From contig JADZFZ010000919.1 of the NCBI GenBank assembly GCA_020854145.1, positions 1 to 42,455 on the forward strand: a stretch of 42,455 nt of DNA, written 5' to 3'. The notes under the pieces were generated by a model. The model was not told the DNA's origin. It saw only the letters and a program-made list of their open reading frames with translations, and did no database searches. A program made the translations under genes and the position numbers. Positions within the stretch are counted from its first letter, which is position 1. Each line of letters opens with the position of its first letter. This DNA is from Deltaproteobacteria bacterium. Lineage in GTDB: Bacteria; Myxococcota_A; Polyangia; Polyangiales; JADZFZ01. Positions 1-10,093 of this stretch are shown one piece after another.

Positions 1-738
1 GCGTGCGCGTCGGGAGCCGTCGCCATCGCGCACGCGTCGCGTCTCGTCGCGTCGGGAGCGGTGAAGCTCGCGATCGCCGGAGGCGTCGACGCGGCGAGCC
101 GGTTCGTGCACGTGGGCTTCGACGCGCTGGGCGCGCTCGCGAGCGGCCGGCCCAAACCGTTCCGCATGGGTCGCGATGGGCTCGTGCTCGGCGAAGGCGC
201 GGGGATCGTGGTGCTCGCCGCGGACGACGACGCGTCGGCGTGTCGCACGCGCGGGCGAGTCCTCGGAGCGGGCGCTTCCTGCGACGCCCGTCACATCACC
301 GCGCCCGACCGCGAGGGCGCCGGCCTCGCCGACGCCATCCGACGCGCGACCCACGACGCTCGCGACGTGCTGGATCCAGGGCGAACACCGTACGTCGTGC
401 ATCTGCACGGAACGGCGACGCCGTTCAACGACGCGATGGAGGCGCGCGCGTTGGGGCTCGCGCTCGGCTCGAACGGCCGTGACGCTGCGGCGTACGGCAC
501 GAAGCACGCGATCGGCCACACGCTCGGGGCCTCGGGAGCACTCGAGACGGTCGTCACGCTCGCGGCGCTGTGGCAACGGATCGTGCCTCCGACCGCGAGC
601 GACGCGCCGATGGATCCCGACTGCGCGGTAGGGATCTCGAACGACTTGCGCAGGAGCGACGCCACCGTCGCGCTCAAGCTGTCCGCCGCGTTCGGCGGGA
701 TGAACTGCGCGCTCTGGCTCGGAGCGGCACCCCGATGA
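1..738 (+). CDS. Beta-ketoacyl synthase (KS), C-terminal 245 residues; 5' end outside window
   Basis: The reading frame is open from base 1, so the gene is cut by the window edge. The fragment begins at the active-site loop ACASGA, with the nucleophile Cys at fragment residue 2. It contains both catalytic histidines: H136 in HGTATPFND and H173 in the KHAIGHTLGASGA loop, with the KS lysine at 168. It is therefore a complete, probably active condensing domain of the FabF/KAS II type, joining acyl and malonyl units on an acyl carrier protein in the cytoplasm. Its stop overlaps the next gene by 4 nt (ATGA), indicating translational coupling. Pairing with a second KS-like protein is typical of aryl-polyene, polyketide or specialised fatty-acid clusters. 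Which one cannot be told without the upstream genes. Confidence 0.85.
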   Translation, partial: ACASGAVAIAHASRLVASGAVKLAIAGGVDAASRFVHVGFDALGALASGRPKPFRMGRDGLVLGEGAGIVVLAADDDASACRTRGRVLGAGASCDARHITAPDREGAGLADAIRRATHDARDVLDPGRTPYVVHLHGTATPFNDAMEARALGLALGSNGRDAAAYGTKHAIGHTLGASGALETVVTLAALWQRIVPPTASDAPMDPDCAVGISNDLRRSDATVALKLSAAFGGMNCALWLGAAPR

Positions 739-1619
739 GCCTGACACTTCGCGCAGCGGCGGTCGTGGGGGCGTCCGAAGAGCTCGCGCCTCCGGTGGCC
801 GCGCGCGAAGCATGGCCGGCGATCGATCCACGGTTCGGCGAGCAGCGCGTGCAGCTGATCGCGACCGACGTGCGCGCCGCGTGGCCCGAGGCGCCCGACC
901 GCATCGCGCGGATGGATCGCCTGACGCGACTGTCGCTCCTGGCGGTCCATCGGCTGCACGGCGCGTTCGGCGAGAGCGCTCCGTTCGAGACGACTCGCGA
1001 CGAGCCCGTGGGCATCTCGTTCGCGTCCGCGCTCGCGACGCTCGGCACCAACGAGACCTTCGACCGGCGATATCACACGCGCGAGGCGCGATCGGGGCGT
1101 GCGCTCGGCGACGCGCATCTCTTCCCGTACACGGCGCCCAACGCCGCGGCGGGCGAGATCGGGATCGCGTTCGCGCTGCACGGGCCCGTCGTCGTCCGCA
1201 TCGGTGGCGGATGCTCCGACGTGCGTGCGTTCTGCGTGGCCGACGTCGAGCCGTCCGTGCGCAGATGGGTGATCGTCGTCGCCGACGTGCTCTCGCCAGC
1301 CGCGATCGCGTGGCTCGCCTCGAACGCGATCGTCCGCGATGGAGACGTCGCGTCCGAGGGCGCCGTCGCGTTCCTGATCGACTCGACCGACTCGACCGAC
1401 GCGAGCGCGCGTGGCCCGCGCATCGTTCGAGCTGACGGAGGGATCGATGCGCCCGACGTCGCGCGCGCGACCCTGCGCGACCCCGAAGGACGCGTCCGCT
1501 ACGGGACCGCGGGCGCCATCGCGCTCGCAGCGTCGTTCCTCGGTGCTGCCACGAGCTGTCGCGGGACTTGGGAGAGCCGCGCGCCATCGGGCGCCTGGGC
1601 ACGCATCGAGCTCGCGTGA
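735..1619 (+). CDS. KS-like/chain-length-factor-like protein lacking the KS catalytic residues
   Basis: This is a 294-aa product that starts at the ATG overlapping the preceding KS stop. It shows the N-terminal KS pattern: RMDRLTRLSLLAVHRLHG, then a segment ending PNAAAGEIGIAFALHGP, which matches the thiolase-fold segment just before the nucleophile loop. At the nucleophile position the sequence reads GGGCSD rather than a TACAS loop, so the Cys is displaced or not equivalent. The protein also ends before the region that would carry the two KS histidines (ordinary KS proteins are about 400 aa). I infer a non-catalytic partner or chain-length-factor-like subunit of the upstream KS. The family assignment rests on motif resemblance only. 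Confidence 0.6.
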   Translation: MSLTLRAAAVVGASEELAPPVAAREAWPAIDPRFGEQRVQLIATDVRAAWPEAPDRIARMDRLTRLSLLAVHRLHGAFGESAPFETTRDEPVGISFASALATLGTNETFDRRYHTREARSGRALGDAHLFPYTAPNAAAGEIGIAFALHGPVVVRIGGGCSDVRAFCVADVEPSVRRWVIVVADVLSPAAIAWLASNAIVRDGDVASEGAVAFLIDSTDSTDASARGPRIVRADGGIDAPDVARATLRDPEGRVRYGTAGAIALAASFLGAATSCRGTWESRAPSGAWARIELA

Positions 1620-1646
1620 CGACGCCGAGGCGGCTCGTCGATCGCG

Positions 1647-2855
1647 TCACAGGCCGAACCACTGCGGGCCGTACCGCCCGTGCCGGTGCGCCCAGTCGAG
1701 GTCCGCCATCACGTCGGCGAAGAAGTCGGCGAAGCTCGGATAGCGGAGGTTGCGTTCGCCGTTGGCCTCGACGCGGCGCACCTCGCCCTCCGGGGTCATG
1801 GCGACGAGGCTCGGAAAGTCCGAGGCGAACCAACCGACGACCGCCCAGTCGTCGGCCAGCGGATAGCCGAGCTCGACGTACGAAGCGCGCGCGCCCGCGT
1901 CGCCGAGGGTGACTCCGGGCCCTGGGACGTTGCGCGCCGTGATCCACGACGGGCTCACCGCGGCGCGCTCGGCGTCCTTCGCGGGGAACAACCCGAACGC
2001 GCCTCGATAGAAGACGGATCCCGCGACGACACCGAGCTCTCGACAAAGCGCGCCCGCCACTCGTGAGGGCCGCGTCGATCCGGGTGCGATCTCGTGCAGG
2101 CCCGTCGTCTCGCGCCGCGCCGCGGCGAGCGCGTCGTCGAACGAGGCGTACCCTGCCTGGCGCGACGCGGCAGGCACACGCGAACCGAATCGCTCCGTGC
2201 GTGGAAGGAGCGCCTGACCGGTGTCCTCGACGAGCCGACAGTCCGTCCACCCGAGCCATGGCTCCCGCCCGCACGTCTGCCGGAAGCTCGTGAGGAACCT
2301 GGACGGGACGACGAGCGGCTGAAACGGCTTGGAGCCGGTCGCGAACCATGGAGCGCCGAACGCGACGTGCTTCGGCACGGGCGGAGCTCGCAGCTCGAGC
2401 GGCTCGGTGGGACGTCCGTGGTACCCGTACGGCAGGCCTCGCGGGCTCGTCGGCGGCACGAGCGCGACGCGGTCGGACACGGCGGTCGCGTGGTGAGTGG
2501 GCCGACACCACCACGGAGGTCGAACGCGCAGCGGCAGCGGCGTCGCGTGCACCACCTCCGCGAGCTCGAGGCCTTCGAGACCCGCCGAACGGAAGGCGCG
2601 AACGAAGTCGTCCGACACGATCAGGTTCGGGCCCGAACCGAAGAGATCAGCGTGGCCGAACAGCTTCAGATCGTAGGTTTCGTCGAGATGGACGAAGCCG
2701 TCCCGAGCCTGCGTGCGAACGGACTCGACGATCCTCGGGAACCCGAGCGCGAACGGGATCAGACGGATCCAATCACCGTCGGGCGTGCGGCCTTCGCCCG
2801 GGAACGGTCCCGGCCCGACCTGGTACTCGATCGTGCGCGCCGGGCGATTCCTCAA
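1647..2855 (-). CDS. Imm11-like (DUF1629-like) hypothetical protein, coupled to hmgA
   Basis: The predicted product is 402 aa. No ATG or GTG lies near the 5' end. The best start is a TTG whose last bases form the hmgA stop (TTGA overlap), so translation is probably coupled. The segment PNLIVSDDFVRAFRSAGLEG (about 76-95) resembles the core of Imm11/DUF1629 and double-CXXCG proteins of myxobacteria. A related-looking segment, PLVVPSRFLTSFRQ, occurs near 180-193, as if the fold were repeated. The C-terminal 80 residues (VVGWFASDFPSLVAMTPEGE, then a Phe-rich SFADFF helix) look SUKH/SMI1-like. No signal peptide or membrane segment is visible, so it should be cytosolic. Its role beside tyrosine catabolism is unknown. 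The immunity-family label is resemblance only and does not prove a toxin partner; none is visible here. Confidence 0.5.
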   Translation of the reverse strand: MRNRPARTIEYQVGPGPFPGEGRTPDGDWIRLIPFALGFPRIVESVRTQARDGFVHLDETYDLKLFGHADLFGSGPNLIVSDDFVRAFRSAGLEGLELAEVVHATPLPLRVRPPWWCRPTHHATAVSDRVALVPPTSPRGLPYGYHGRPTEPLELRAPPVPKHVAFGAPWFATGSKPFQPLVVPSRFLTSFRQTCGREPWLGWTDCRLVEDTGQALLPRTERFGSRVPAASRQAGYASFDDALAAARRETTGLHEIAPGSTRPSRVAGALCRELGVVAGSVFYRGAFGLFPAKDAERAAVSPSWITARNVPGPGVTLGDAGARASYVELGYPLADDWAVVGWFASDFPSLVAMTPEGEVRRVEANGERNLRYPSFADFFADVMADLDWAHRHGRYGPQWFGL

Positions 2856-4009
2856 ACGAAGCTCGCCATGTAGCCGGCGTCCTCGACGTCGAGCGCGGCG
2901 GCGGTCGCCTCGAGCGGCTCGAAGGTGTCGAGCATCACGGCGAGCTCGTTCGTCTCGCGCGTGCCGAGGCTCGCTTCGTAGGCGCCCGGGTGCGGGCCGT
3001 GCGGGATGCCGGCCGGATGGTGCGAGATGCTGCCGGGCCCGACGCCACGGCGCGACGTGAAGTTGCCGTCGCAATAGAAGAGGATCTCGTCGCAGTCGAC
3101 CGAGCTGTGCGGGTACGGGCACGGGATCGCTTCGGGATGGAAGTCGACGACGCGCGGCACGAACGAGCACACGAGCCCGCCGCGGATCGCGAAGGTGCCG
3201 TGCCAGGTGGGCGGAAGGTGGACGAGCCCGGCCCGCGGCTGGAAGCACAGGATCGGAAACGCCCACGGGTACACGCTCCCGTCCCAACCGACGACGTCGA
3301 GAGGCGACGTCTGGCATCGGAAGCCGTGGAAGCGACCCCCGCGCTTGACCACGAGGTCGCGCAGTCCTTCGTCCCTGGGCCCATCGAACGTCGGGCGACG
3401 GAAGTCGCGATGGCAGAACGGCGCGTCCATGCGGAGCTGACCGACGGCGTTGCGCCATTGCTTCGGCAGCGAGAGCCAGCCGAGGCACTCCATCGAGAGC
3501 CAACGTTGCTCGAGCCCTGCGTTCGGAAGCCAACGGTGCACGACGCCGCGCGGGACCATGACGTAGTCGCCGGACTCGAACGCGACGTCGCCCATCGTCG
3601 AGCGCAACGTGCCGCCGCCGCGGAACACGTAGACGAGCTCGTCGGCATCGGCGTTCGCGAAGTAGACCGGGTCGTCGATGGACGGCTGCGCGATGGAGAC
3701 GACGACGTCACGATTGAAGAGGAGCGGCGTGCGCGCGTCGATGGGGGCCGCGGCGCGCGGCGCGACGTCGAGCGCGCGGTAGTGGCGTTTGGCGAGCGAG
3801 AGCGGCGACGACGCGACGGGGACGTCCCAACCGTGCGCCGTCGTCGCGAGCGCGTGGGTGTGCGGCCGATGCCGGTGATAGAGGATCGTGTACGGCCCGT
3901 CGAAGCCTTCGCGCGTGAGGCACTCCTCGTGGAAGAGCGCTCCGGATGCGTCGCGGTGGGCGACGTGATGCTTGCGCGGCACGGAGCCGGCGACGACGCG
4001 ATCGAGCAT
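2852..4009 (-). CDS. hmgA: Homogentisate 1,2-dioxygenase
   Basis: This enzyme opens the aromatic ring of homogentisate with O2 to give maleylacetoacetate, using non-haem Fe(II) in a cupin fold. The product has 385 aa, the length of the short bacterial form; the human-type enzyme is about 440. Likely iron ligands are H301 (in PYPHSSVDCDE), E308 and H337 (in GIPHGPHPG). The H301-H337 spacing equals that of the human ligands. The first cupin half includes FRGGGTLRS and VPRGVVHRW. The ATG lies 4 nt after the hpd stop. The gene is fourth in the minus-strand operon fahA-maiA-hpd-hmgA, and the pathway context confirms the assignment. Confidence 0.93.
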   Translation of the reverse strand: MLDRVVAGSVPRKHHVAHRDASGALFHEECLTREGFDGPYTILYHRHRPHTHALATTAHGWDVPVASSPLSLAKRHYRALDVAPRAAAPIDARTPLLFNRDVVVSIAQPSIDDPVYFANADADELVYVFRGGGTLRSTMGDVAFESGDYVMVPRGVVHRWLPNAGLEQRWLSMECLGWLSLPKQWRNAVGQLRMDAPFCHRDFRRPTFDGPRDEGLRDLVVKRGGRFHGFRCQTSPLDVVGWDGSVYPWAFPILCFQPRAGLVHLPPTWHGTFAIRGGLVCSFVPRVVDFHPEAIPCPYPHSSVDCDEILFYCDGNFTSRRGVGPGSISHHPAGIPHGPHPGAYEASLGTRETNELAVMLDTFEPLEATAAALDVEDAGYMASFV

Positions 4010-4013
4010 CGCG

Positions 4014-5188
<1,175 letters not shown>

Positions 5189-5192
<4 letters not shown>

Positions 5193-5848
5193 CTCTCTTC
5201 GGGCGGGGGCGCGTCGGGCTGACGATCCGCGTGGGCGGCCTCGAACGCCGGAAGCGTCGCGCACGCGGCCTCGACGCGAAGGAGCGTCGGGAACGGGGCC
5301 ACGTCGACGTCGTTTCGCCGCGCGTTGTAGAGCTGCGGGACCAGGCAGAGGTCGGCAACCGTGGGCGCGTCGCCCACCAGGTAGCGACCCGCCGTGGCTG
5401 CGGCCTCGGCTTCGAGCGCGACCAAGCCCCGCGCGATGAAGTGACGGGCCCACACGTGGGGATCGGCGCCGAGCGACTTGACGTGCTTCATGACGCCGAG
5501 GTTCTGGAGCGGCTGGATCCCCGCGTTGATCATCTCCGCGAGCTGTCGGGCGCGGGCACGCGCGAACGGCTCGCGCGGCAAGAGCGCCGGCTCGGGATGC
5601 AGATCCTCGAGCAGCTCGATGATCGCGAGCGACTGCGCGACGCGACGCGCGCCGTCGGTCGTCTCGACCTCGAGCAGCGGCACCTGCGCGAGCGGGTTCT
5701 TCGCCGTGTACTCGGCCCGATGCTGCTCGCCGCCCGCTTGCAGCAGGTGAACCGCGACGTGCTCGTACGCGAGCCCTTTGTACGCGAGCGCGATGCGAAC
5801 GCGCCACGAGCAGGAGCTCCGCCAGTACCCGTAGAGCCGCAGCTTCAT
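5189..5848 (-). CDS. maiA: Maleylacetoacetate isomerase (zeta-class glutathione transferase)
   Basis: This enzyme performs glutathione-dependent cis-trans isomerisation of maleylacetoacetate to fumarylacetoacetate. The 219-aa protein has an N-terminal thioredoxin fold with the zeta-class active-site motif SSCSWRVRIAL (S11, S12, C13). It has the glutathione-binding NPLAQVPLLE and QSLAIIELLE segments, then an all-helical C-terminal domain including GDAPTVADLCLVPQ. The ATG overlaps the fahA stop (ATGA), and the 3' end overlaps the hpd start, so all three are translationally coupled. A longer in-frame upstream extension exists but lies inside fahA and adds no family-conserved sequence. Confidence 0.93.
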
Positions 5849-6822
5849 CGGCCGACCACCTTCTGCGCGATCTTGCCGAAGAGGCTCCACCCGTCCGCGT
5901 CGAGCATCTCGATCTCGACGACGTCACCCGGCTCCATGAACGGCGTCTTCGGCGCGCCGTGCTCGAGCGTCTCTCGCATGCGCCGCTCCGCGAGGCACGA
6001 CACACCACGCGCGGGATCGGCGTTGGAGACTGTGCCGCTGCCGAGGATCGTTCCCGCGCCGAAGCTCCGGGTCTTCGCGATGTGCGCGACGAGGTCGAAG
6101 AAGGAGAAGTGCATCGCGTCGCCCGCGTGAGGGTCGCCCACGAGCACACCCCGATACGTGGTGCGAAGCGGCAGGTGGACTCGACCTGCGCGCCATGCGG
6201 GCCCGAGCTCGTCCGGCGTGATCGCGAACGGAGAGAACGCCGTGGCCGGCTTGGACTGGAAGAACCCGAAGCCCTTCGCGAGCTCGTCGGGCACGAGGTT
6301 CCGCAGCGTGACGTCGTTCGCGAGACAGACCAGTCGCACGCAACGCTCCGCCTGTTCGCGCGTCGTGCCCTCTGCGACGTCGCCGAGCACGACGCAGACC
6401 TCGCTCTCGAAGTCGAGCCCCCATGCCACGTCACCCAGCACGATGTCGTCGGTCGGGCCGAGAAAGACGCTGGATCCGCCTTGATAGACGAGCGGATCGG
6501 TCTCGAGCGTCTTGGGCGGCTCGGCGCCGCGCGCCTTTCTCACGAGCACGATGTGGTTGATGAACGCCGAGCCATCGACCCACTCGTAGGCGCGCGGAAG
6601 CGGTGCGTGCAGATCGCCGGCGCGAAGCGATCGCGTCGCGACGCGACCGTGCTCGGCCGCGTCCGCGAGCTCGCGCAGCGCCGGCTCGACGTGCTCCCAA
6701 TCGTCGAGCGCCGCCTGCAGCGTCGCCGCGATGCGCGACGCCGACACGAGACGCGCGCCGTCGCGGCACGCGATCCCGAGCTCCCCATCGCGAGTCCCGT
6801 CGCGCAGCGTCAAGAGCCTCAT
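5845..6822 (-). CDS. fahA: Fumarylacetoacetase (fumarylacetoacetate hydrolase family)
   Basis: This enzyme hydrolyses fumarylacetoacetate to fumarate and acetoacetate, the last step of tyrosine degradation. The product has 325 aa, the short bacterial form. It carries the metal-binding Glu/Asp pattern of the family (GLDFESEVCVVLGD, about residues 134-147), the downstream NDVTLRNLVPDEL, and SKPATAFSPFAITPDELGP. The conserved tail reads LEHGAPKTPFMEPGDVVEIE. It is the first gene of the minus-strand operon. No Shine-Dalgarno precedes the ATG, but a TATACT box ends 9 nt upstream, suggesting a nearly leaderless mRNA. Relatives in the broader FAH family act on other substrates; the maiA-hpd-hmgA context makes this substrate very likely. 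Confidence 0.92.
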   Translation of the reverse strand: MRLLTLRDGTRDGELGIACRDGARLVSASRIAATLQAALDDWEHVEPALRELADAAEHGRVATRSLRAGDLHAPLPRAYEWVDGSAFINHIVLVRKARGAEPPKTLETDPLVYQGGSSVFLGPTDDIVLGDVAWGLDFESEVCVVLGDVAEGTTREQAERCVRLVCLANDVTLRNLVPDELAKGFGFFQSKPATAFSPFAITPDELGPAWRAGRVHLPLRTTYRGVLVGDPHAGDAMHFSFFDLVAHIAKTRSFGAGTILGSGTVSNADPARGVSCLAERRMRETLEHGAPKTPFMEPGDVVEIEMLDADGWSLFGKIAQKVVGR

Positions 6823-6831
6823 GGGCGGCGC

Positions 6832-6837
6832 AGTATA
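6832..6837 (-). promoter_or_regulatory. Putative -10 box of the tyrosine-degradation operon
   Basis: On the minus strand TATACT ends 9 nt before the fahA ATG. There is no Shine-Dalgarno in between (GCGCCGCCC). The -35 region 17 nt further upstream (GGGACG) is weak. Transcription would begin only a few bases before the start codon. Confidence 0.45.
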
Positions 6838-6921
6838 GGCAGCTGCCCGGCCATCGTCCCGCGTGCCCGACCGACGCCGGGGCGACGCGGTTTCGATGAT
6901 GCAGACAAATCGCCAAGCTGC

Positions 6922-6927
6922 TAGCGT
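6922..6927 (+). promoter_or_regulatory. Putative -10 box of cinA
   Basis: TAGCGT ends 11 nt before the cinA ATG, with no Shine-Dalgarno between them. No convincing -35 hexamer is visible. The box is proposed because the same arrangement recurs before other first genes of the window. Confidence 0.3.
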
Positions 6928-6938
6928 CGCCGGTCCAC

Positions 6939-8216
6939 ATGTCGTGCGCGATCCTCGCGATCGGAACCGAGCTCGTCCGCGGCGAGATCTTCGATACCAA
7001 CTCGCGTTGGATCTCGAGCCAGCTCACCGCGCTCGGCTTCGAGGTGACCGAGCTCGCCAGCGTCGACGACGACGAAGACCGCATCGCTTCGACGCTCCGG
7101 CGGCTCGGGGACGTGCACGAGGTCGTCGTCACGACCGGCGGGCTCGGCCCGACCAGCGACGATCTGACGACGCAAGCCGTGGCCACCGCCGCGCGCGTCG
7201 CGCTCTATCGCGACGAGCCCAGCGTCGAAGCCATCCGACGTCGCTTCCAGATGGTCGGCCGCACGATGTCGGAGACCAACCTGAAGCAGGCCGACTTCCC
7301 CGTGGGCGCGGAGGTGTTGCCCAACGATCGGGGCACCGCGCCTGGCTTCACCCTCGGCATCGGACGTGCGCGTCTCTTCGTGCTGCCGGGCGTGCCGCAC
7401 GAGATGGAGGCGATGTTCCGGCAGCAGGTCGCTCCGCGCGTCACGCCGCTCGCGCCGCGCAACACGTGTCAGCTGCGTCTTCAGACGTTCGGCCTGCCCG
7501 AGAGCCAGGTGCAGGAGCGCCTGGCCGATCTCGAGGAGAAGCTGCCGGACGTGACCATCGGCTATCGCCTCCGTTTCCCCGAGATCGAGGTCAAGCTCCT
7601 CGCGCGCGCGGACGACTACGCCGCCGCAGAGCAGCTCGCGCAACGGGCGCTCGAGGAGGCGCGACGACGCCTCGGCGAATCGGCGTTCGGTCACGACGAC
7701 GACACGCTCTCGGCCGCCGTCGGGCGCGCGCTCCGCGAGCGAGGCCTGACCATCGCGCTCGGCGAGAGCTGCACCGGAGGTCTCGTCGGCGCGCTGCTCA
7801 CGTCGGTGCCCGGCTCGAGCGACTACCTGTTGCTCGACGCCGTGACGTACTCGAACGGCTCCAAGGAGAAGGTGCTCGGCGTGCGCAACGAGCTGCTGCG
7901 CGCGCACGGCGCGGTGAGCGAAGAGGTCGCGAGCGCGATGGCCGAGGGCGTGCGTCGTCTGAGCGGCGCCGACTACGCGGTCAGCATCACGGGCATCGCC
8001 GGCCCCGGGGGCGCGACCGACGGCAAGCCGGTCGGTACCGTCTGGTGGGCGATCGCGACCGAGCACGGGACGGTGACGATGCACCGTCGCCTCGTCGGCG
8101 ATCGCGAACGCATCCAGCGGCTCGCCGCCCACATCGCGCTCGACATGGTCCGTCGCTCGGTGCTCGGCCTCGCGCCGCCGTCCGACGGCGTGGTGCCAGC
8201 TGACGGCGCACGATGA
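6939..8216 (+). CDS. cinA: CinA: NMN deamidase / ADP-ribose pyrophosphatase family protein
   Basis: This is a full-length two-domain CinA of 425 aa. Residues 1-170 form the molybdopterin-binding-like (MoaB/Mog) domain with TTGGLGPTSDD at 65-75, associated with COG1058 ADP-ribose pyrophosphatase activity. Residues 255-415 form the PncC domain with GESCTGG at 275-281 and TGIAGPGG at 351-358, the nicotinamide-nucleotide amidase site. The protein works in cytosolic NAD-salvage and damage control, and in some bacteria is tied to competence. It starts a plus-strand cluster with thpR and recA, divergent from the fahA operon across a 116-nt gap. Which of the two activities operates here cannot be read from sequence. 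Confidence 0.95.
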   Translation: MSCAILAIGTELVRGEIFDTNSRWISSQLTALGFEVTELASVDDDEDRIASTLRRLGDVHEVVVTTGGLGPTSDDLTTQAVATAARVALYRDEPSVEAIRRRFQMVGRTMSETNLKQADFPVGAEVLPNDRGTAPGFTLGIGRARLFVLPGVPHEMEAMFRQQVAPRVTPLAPRNTCQLRLQTFGLPESQVQERLADLEEKLPDVTIGYRLRFPEIEVKLLARADDYAAAEQLAQRALEEARRRLGESAFGHDDDTLSAAVGRALRERGLTIALGESCTGGLVGALLTSVPGSSDYLLLDAVTYSNGSKEKVLGVRNELLRAHGAVSEEVASAMAEGVRRLSGADYAVSITGIAGPGGATDGKPVGTVWWAIATEHGTVTMHRRLVGDRERIQRLAAHIALDMVRRSVLGLAPPSDGVVPADGAR

Positions 8217-8241
8217 CGAACGGCTGACGCGAACGATCCCG

Positions 8242-8847
8242 ATGGACACCGTGCGTGCCTTCCTCGCGTTCAACCTCGACCTCGCCGCCACGCGACGCGT
8301 GGTCGAGGTGCAACGCCAGCTGCGCGCGGCGTTGACGGCCGAGGCCGGCTGGAAGGTCTCGTGGGTACCGCCTCCCAACCTGCACGTGACGTTGAAGTTC
8401 TTCGGTGAGATCGACGACACGCTCGCGGCACCGATCCGCGACGCGCTCGAGCCGATCATCGCCAAGCGACGCGCTCTGCGCGCGCGTGCGCGTGGCATCG
8501 GATCGTTCCCGAAGGATCGCGAGCCGCGCGTGCTCTGGCTCGGGCTCGACGATCGCGACGCCGAGGTGCGCGGCGCACCGCTCGCGGATCTCGCGCGACA
8601 GATCGACGATCGTCTCGCCGAGATCGGCTTCGCGAAGGAGACGCGTCCGTTCCACGCGCATCTGACGCTCGGACGCGTGAAGGTCGCGCCCGCGGGATGG
8701 CGCGAAGCGCTCGCCCCGTTCGCGGAGACCGATGCGGGTCAGGCCCACGTCACCGAGGTCGTGCTCTTCCGGAGCGACCTCTCGCGCGCAGGCGCCGAGT
8801 ACCACGCGCTCTGCCGCATGCCCTTCGTCCTGCGCCGCGACGGCTGA
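8242..8847 (+). CDS. thpR: RNA 2',3'-cyclic phosphodiesterase (2H family)
   Basis: The product is a 201-aa member of the LigT/ThpR 2H phosphoesterase family. The two catalytic HxTx motifs are present: H48-V-T50-L (in [13 protein letters not shown]) and H140-L-T142-L (in [10 protein letters not shown]). The N-terminal RAFLAFNL strand and the [14 protein letters not shown] segment between the motifs are typical. Such enzymes hydrolyse 2',3'-cyclic phosphate RNA ends to 2'-phosphate; the physiological substrate is not known. The gene starts 25 nt after cinA, and no independent promoter is evident, so co-transcription with cinA is likely. Length is slightly above the usual 180-190 aa. Confidence 0.92.
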   Translation: MDTVRAFLAFNLDLAATRRVVEVQRQLRAALTAEAGWKVSWVPPPNLHVTLKFFGEIDDTLAAPIRDALEPIIAKRRALRARARGIGSFPKDREPRVLWLGLDDRDAEVRGAPLADLARQIDDRLAEIGFAKETRPFHAHLTLGRVKVAPAGWREALAPFAETDAGQAHVTEVVLFRSDLSRAGAEYHALCRMPFVLRRDG

Positions 8848-8861
8848 CCCGGAATTCGCGC

Positions 8862-8890
8862 TTGGCAATCGGCGGAACTTGGGCTAGACA
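8862..8890 (+). promoter_or_regulatory. Putative recA promoter
   Basis: TTGGCA (8862-8867) and TAGACA (8885-8890) are separated by 17 nt, a sigma70-like layout. The -10 element lies within the proposed LexA site and 26 nt before the recA ATG, which has a good GGAGG ribosome-binding site. Confidence 0.5.
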
Positions 8891-8900
8891 GCCGTTCAGT
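8884..8900 (+). promoter_or_regulatory. Putative LexA (SOS) box of recA
   Basis: CTAGACAGCCGTTCAGT matches 14 of 17 positions of the Myxococcus xanthus LexA consensus as I remember it (CTRHAMRYBYGTTCAGS), including the whole GTTCAG half. It overlaps the putative -10, so bound repressor would block polymerase. The consensus is quoted from memory and the site is untested. Confidence 0.5.
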
Positions 8901-8916
8901 ATCGTCCGGAGGCGCC

Positions 8917-10044
<1,128 letters not shown>

Positions 10045-10093
10045 CCGCGACCACGACTGCGCCCTCGCCGCGATCGTGCGAACGTACGCGCCG

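Noticed and set aside
1380..1401. Short tandem GACTCGACC repeat in the KS-like gene
   Set aside because: Only about two units encoding an STD-type repeat; consistent with local low complexity and no sign of function.
6863..8498. Long open frames of 446 and 525 aa overlapping cinA on both strands
   Set aside because: They are Arg- or Asp/Glu-rich shadows of cinA and thpR caused by high GC; no family motif is present, while the cinA frame has all expected motifs.
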